A stretch of 60,012 nt of DNA, from the NCBI GenBank assembly GCA_029204225.1, contig MU833180.1, positions 1 to 60,012 of the forward strand. Reading direction: 5' to 3'. The notes under the pieces are model-generated. The model made no database searches, had not been told where the DNA came from, and saw nothing but the letters and a program-made list of their open reading frames with translations. Origin of the DNA: Diphasiastrum complanatum (taxonomy: Eukaryota; Streptophyta; Lycopodiopsida; Lycopodiales; Lycopodiaceae). Numbering within the stretch: position 1 is the stretch's first letter; every line of letters begins with the position of its first letter. Position numbers and translations under genes: made by a program. Shown piece by piece: positions 56,690-60,012 of this stretch.

Positions 56690-57644
56690 ACTTCAAATTT
56701 TTAACTTAATAATAAACAATTTATAACTAGAGCATTCGCTCAAATCTCATATCCAATGTTTGGAACACAATTGTTGATGGAGAAATTTTTTGTTACATTG
56801 AACATCAGCAACATAATCTGCATTGCCTAACTCGAAACAATGCCTCGAGTTAGAAGGGTAGAAGCTGATTGCCCACCATTGTCGAAGGCGGACACTCCTA
56901 GAAAGGAAGACAAGATTGACCCCCTCTTCTGCCTCTCAAAATACTAAACCAATAAAGTTAGCATTTTTTACTTACCAATAAACAGTTTCTAACATCTGAG
57001 AATTGCTCAAGATTACATGTCAAATTTGGAACACATTTGAAGGGTGGACAAATTTTGTGTCTACCATTGAATATCAACAACATACATCGGTTGGCTATCT
57101 CCGAGTCGTGCTCGAGTCTAGAGGGGGAAAGTTGATTGAATCCAGATGATACCAGTGCAAAATTGTAAATTTACCATATTGGTGAGTTCCAAGAAAAAAA
57201 AATTCAAAAAAATTGCCTAACTCGAGCAGTCGCTCGAGTTAGCAAGAAGAAGCTAGTTGCCGGACTATGACAAATGTCGAATCAGAATTGGTGAATGACA
57301 AATCTTGTGACACATTAAATATCAACATAATTTCGAGTGGCGAACTCGAGCAATGCATAGAAAACATCACTGTAAAAATAAGACTGATAGAACTTCCTTT
57401 AAGGCTTCTCAAAATACAAAACCAATACACACTTCAACATTTTAACTTGAGCATTGCCTCAAGTTACATGTCACAGTTAGGAACACAATTGGTTAGATGG
57501 AAAATTTGTGCTACATAGAACATCGACAGCAAAATTTTGTGAGCCAACTCGAAGCAGTGCTTGAGTTAGAGGTAGAAGGTTGCATTGCATAATACATTAG
57601 ATAAAAGTGCAAAAACGGTGATTTTACAATATTATTGAATTCAG

Positions 57645-57684
<40 letters not shown>

Positions 57685-58070
57685 CTTTCGAAATTGGTGT
57701 CCTTATTTTCAAGCAGATTAGAAGTAGAAGTTGGCTTGCCCAACCATGTCAAAGTCAAACACTCCTGGAAAGGAACGACAAGATTGACCCTCTCTTCGCC
57801 CCTCTTTACTTACCAATAAAGTTCAGCATCCTTTACCTTACCAATAAACAGATTTCTAACATCGAGCATTGCCTCGAGTTACATGTCAAAGTTTAGGCAT
57901 TACAAATCAGGGTGCAAGAACACCATGAATTTGGTATCATTATAAAACTCTTGCACAGCTTGAGTTAGTGCTCAAGGTCTAAAATACTCAGACTGTAGTC
58001 ACAAAGCATTCATATAGAGAGGGCAGAAGAAATAGGCCTAGAACTCGAGCACTCGCTCGAGTAGCGCTGG
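56690..58070. repeat. Diverged repeat array with CTCGAG hairpin motifs
   Basis: Units of roughly 265-465 bases share an opening like accaataaacagtttctaac, the phrase acatgtcaaa(g)tttggaacac, and a palindromic motif of the form CTAACTCGAGCA..TGCCTCGAGTTAG. The clearest hairpins are 57217-57242 and 58042-58062; related forms lie near 56831, 57107, 57344, 57446, 57540, 57856 and 57957. Confidence 0.6.
57645..57682. repeat. Poly-A run of 38 bases
   Basis: An uninterrupted A tract inside the repeat array. It could be a retroposon tail or slippage; I see no SINE or gene body directly before it. Confidence 0.95.
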
Positions 58071-58099
58071 ACTATAGTAAAAAGTGTCAAATAAAAAGT

Positions 58100-60012
58100 A
58101 TGCAATTTGACTCCCAACTACTAGCACCTCCCTCCACGCACTCTATGTTACTAACGACAACTCATTGACATGATAAAGAAATCATCACATTTGAAAAAAC
58201 TATCTCATGAGTCATGACCATTAGTATTTCCTGAGTTTGTGTATTTCAAACCTAGTATTTTTGGGCACTACAACTAGGTAGTTTCAGTGATTAAGGTTGA
58301 AAGATATTTTTGTTTTTTCTTAGGAAACAATAAAAAATTATTTAATAACACAACAATCTTTTGTTAAAGTCCAAAAATACAAGACTTTGAGTAAAATTTG
58401 ATCACACAAAGAGTTGTTCATTTAAAGCCTAGTACGTTTGGGTAATGGAACAACATCCTATTAGAATACAAGGAGTCTTTATACCACATTAGGGGATCAG
58501 GGAGCAAAAATACAAAATTGGCCTATGGCCTACAACTATGTCAAGTATCACCAAAAACGTTCAAGACAAACATTTTGCATCACATTAGTCATCAGATATG
58601 TTACTAGTCATACATGAGACTCTCACATATTAGTCTCATAAACACACACATGACTTAATATTTAACACATGAAATATAGAAGAGCTCAAACATATGTGAG
58701 ACCTTTCAAATAAATATCAAAGGAAACTAGAATCATAGATATCAATGCTCACATATATATTTCCAAATGCATTTTTGTGTTTCCGTAACAAAATTGCATT
58801 GCAAAAGCTGTAAAAACACATGGCAAAATTATGTCTTATTTATCTTTTTATTAAGAAACGACTGGGTATAAGACTTCTATGCCAAACTCTCACCTTGACT
58901 AAATTTGAGTTTCGGTTCCCCCCAATTTTAGACTACTAGAGACTAGAAACCAATGACTTGCGAATTTTTTGAAACGTGGCACTTGGAAGAGCTTAGATTA
59001 GACTAGAGTTTAGCAATCTAGAGAGTAGAGATTATACTAGAGATTAGAAATCTAGTTGGATAATTTTCCCTCCAATTTTTCACTAGCAGAGATTTGAGAA
59101 TATGATTAAAGATTACACTGCTCAGACAAGATTAGCAATAATAGATCACACAGGAACAACGAAGCGAACCAGCCGAGAAATTAATCCAAGCACACAATCA
59201 AAGATTACGCTTCTAAGTCAGCATTAGCCATTTAAAATCATTCAGAAAATGAAAGCGGACAAGTTCCTATAGTTCATGTAGGTACAACAAAGCAGACAGG
59301 ATCATACAGGCTACAATAGTAACGAAGAAGCAAAATGGAGCGCAAAATAGTAGCGAAAGAGCGGAAGTGCAATTAAAAGAACGGATGCACAATCGAAGAA
59401 ACAAAACCAAACTCGCAAGTGCACGTTTATGAAGAACCTTTAATCCTCAGACAAGGCAGAAAACAAGGCGATGCCGTGACCTCACCCAGCGCAAGGACAT
59501 TGGCTGGATACAAAACAGACTTTCATGACATGCATCTCTTTAGAACAATAATTTCAGCATCACGCTTTACCTCATAAGGAACGCAATAATCGGAAACAAG
59601 GAGAGTACCTGATACCAAAGAACATTGAACCCGCGATTTTTGCAAGATCAAAGGAAGCATCCTGGCAAGCCAAATAGTAAGGTAGGCACATTTCCAGAAA
59701 CTCCATACTCTTGCAAGCATTATTAAAATCGCCATTCAATTCCAATGTATCTAAATGATCTCTTAGAAAACCTCTACCGCTTTGAATATTAGCGCATTGC
59801 TATACTATATTCCTTGAGAACAATGTAGTCATAAATTAAATGTTTCATGAGTAGATGGTGTCTAACTTGAAAGAAGATAGATGTATGCCATGATGCCATT
59901 GTATAGACATATCATATGCTAGTGCTTTTTGAGTTGTATAAACCAGATTTGAAGTTGTCAACATATGATATTGGAGGGTATAATATGGACAAAATTTGTG
60001 TCCAACTTGAGC
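58100..60012. other. AT-rich stretch, no gene recognised
   Basis: Only short ORFs, e.g. minus 59735-59523, none with a recognisable motif. No LTR ends, primer-binding sites or repeats shared with the rest of the window were noticed. Confidence 0.5.

Overview
The window looks like nuclear DNA of a land plant. The signs are Ty1/copia and Ty3/gypsy elements primed by the initiator-Met tRNA site (TGGTATCAGAGC), a fragment of a plant HSP110/HSP70-14-15-type chaperone, spliced genes, and plant-like TATA plus G-box promoters. A VLIG/GVIN-type very large GTPase suggests a non-flowering lineage (bryophyte, lycophyte or fern); that is inference from family knowledge, not proof. Almost nothing is an intact ordinary gene. 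The window is a palimpsest of retroelements, pseudogenes, a large inverted duplication and remnants of unfamiliar multi-copy genes.

Layout. 1-5525: a non-coding, minus-strand LTR retroelement (partial 3' LTR, polypurine tract, internal part, primer-binding site, 5' LTR) with a second LTR copy in tandem. 5599-6480: a divergent histone H3-like gene with a stop at codon 6 and a G-box promoter. 7000-9640: broken coding remnants of unknown families. 9880-11756: shared promoter-like leader and the front of a copia element. 11784-12660: a broken acidic low-complexity ORF on the minus strand. 13737-24290: left arm of a roughly 10 kb inverted duplication that carries a very large GTPase pseudogene (19323-24024). 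24290-34745: the spacer, with a two-exon orphan gene, a spliced Ulp1-like protease, a 173-bp hairpin, a second H3-like gene with six G-boxes, and two coiled-coil orphan remnants. 34745-44415: right arm, with the GTPase broken up by copia sequences. 44500-51454: copia and gypsy remains. 52290-56700: HSP110 pseudogene, a second and rearranged copy of the orphan gene, and a ParB/DGQHT-like gene. 56690-58070: CTCGAG hairpin repeats. 58100-60012: nothing recognised.

How it fits together. The two arms are a natural comparison. The left arm alone gained a SINE, a hairpin element, a tandem duplication and a solo LTR inside the GTPase. The right arm alone gained a copia insertion with a 5-bp target duplication and lost the middle of the GTPase. 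Each H3-like gene lies close to remnants of unknown genes. Three loci share a leader in which GGGCCCATTTT sits exactly 29 bases before an ATG. The H3-like pair with its promoters and the orphan gene family are the best candidates for undescribed biology, but most copies seen here are broken.
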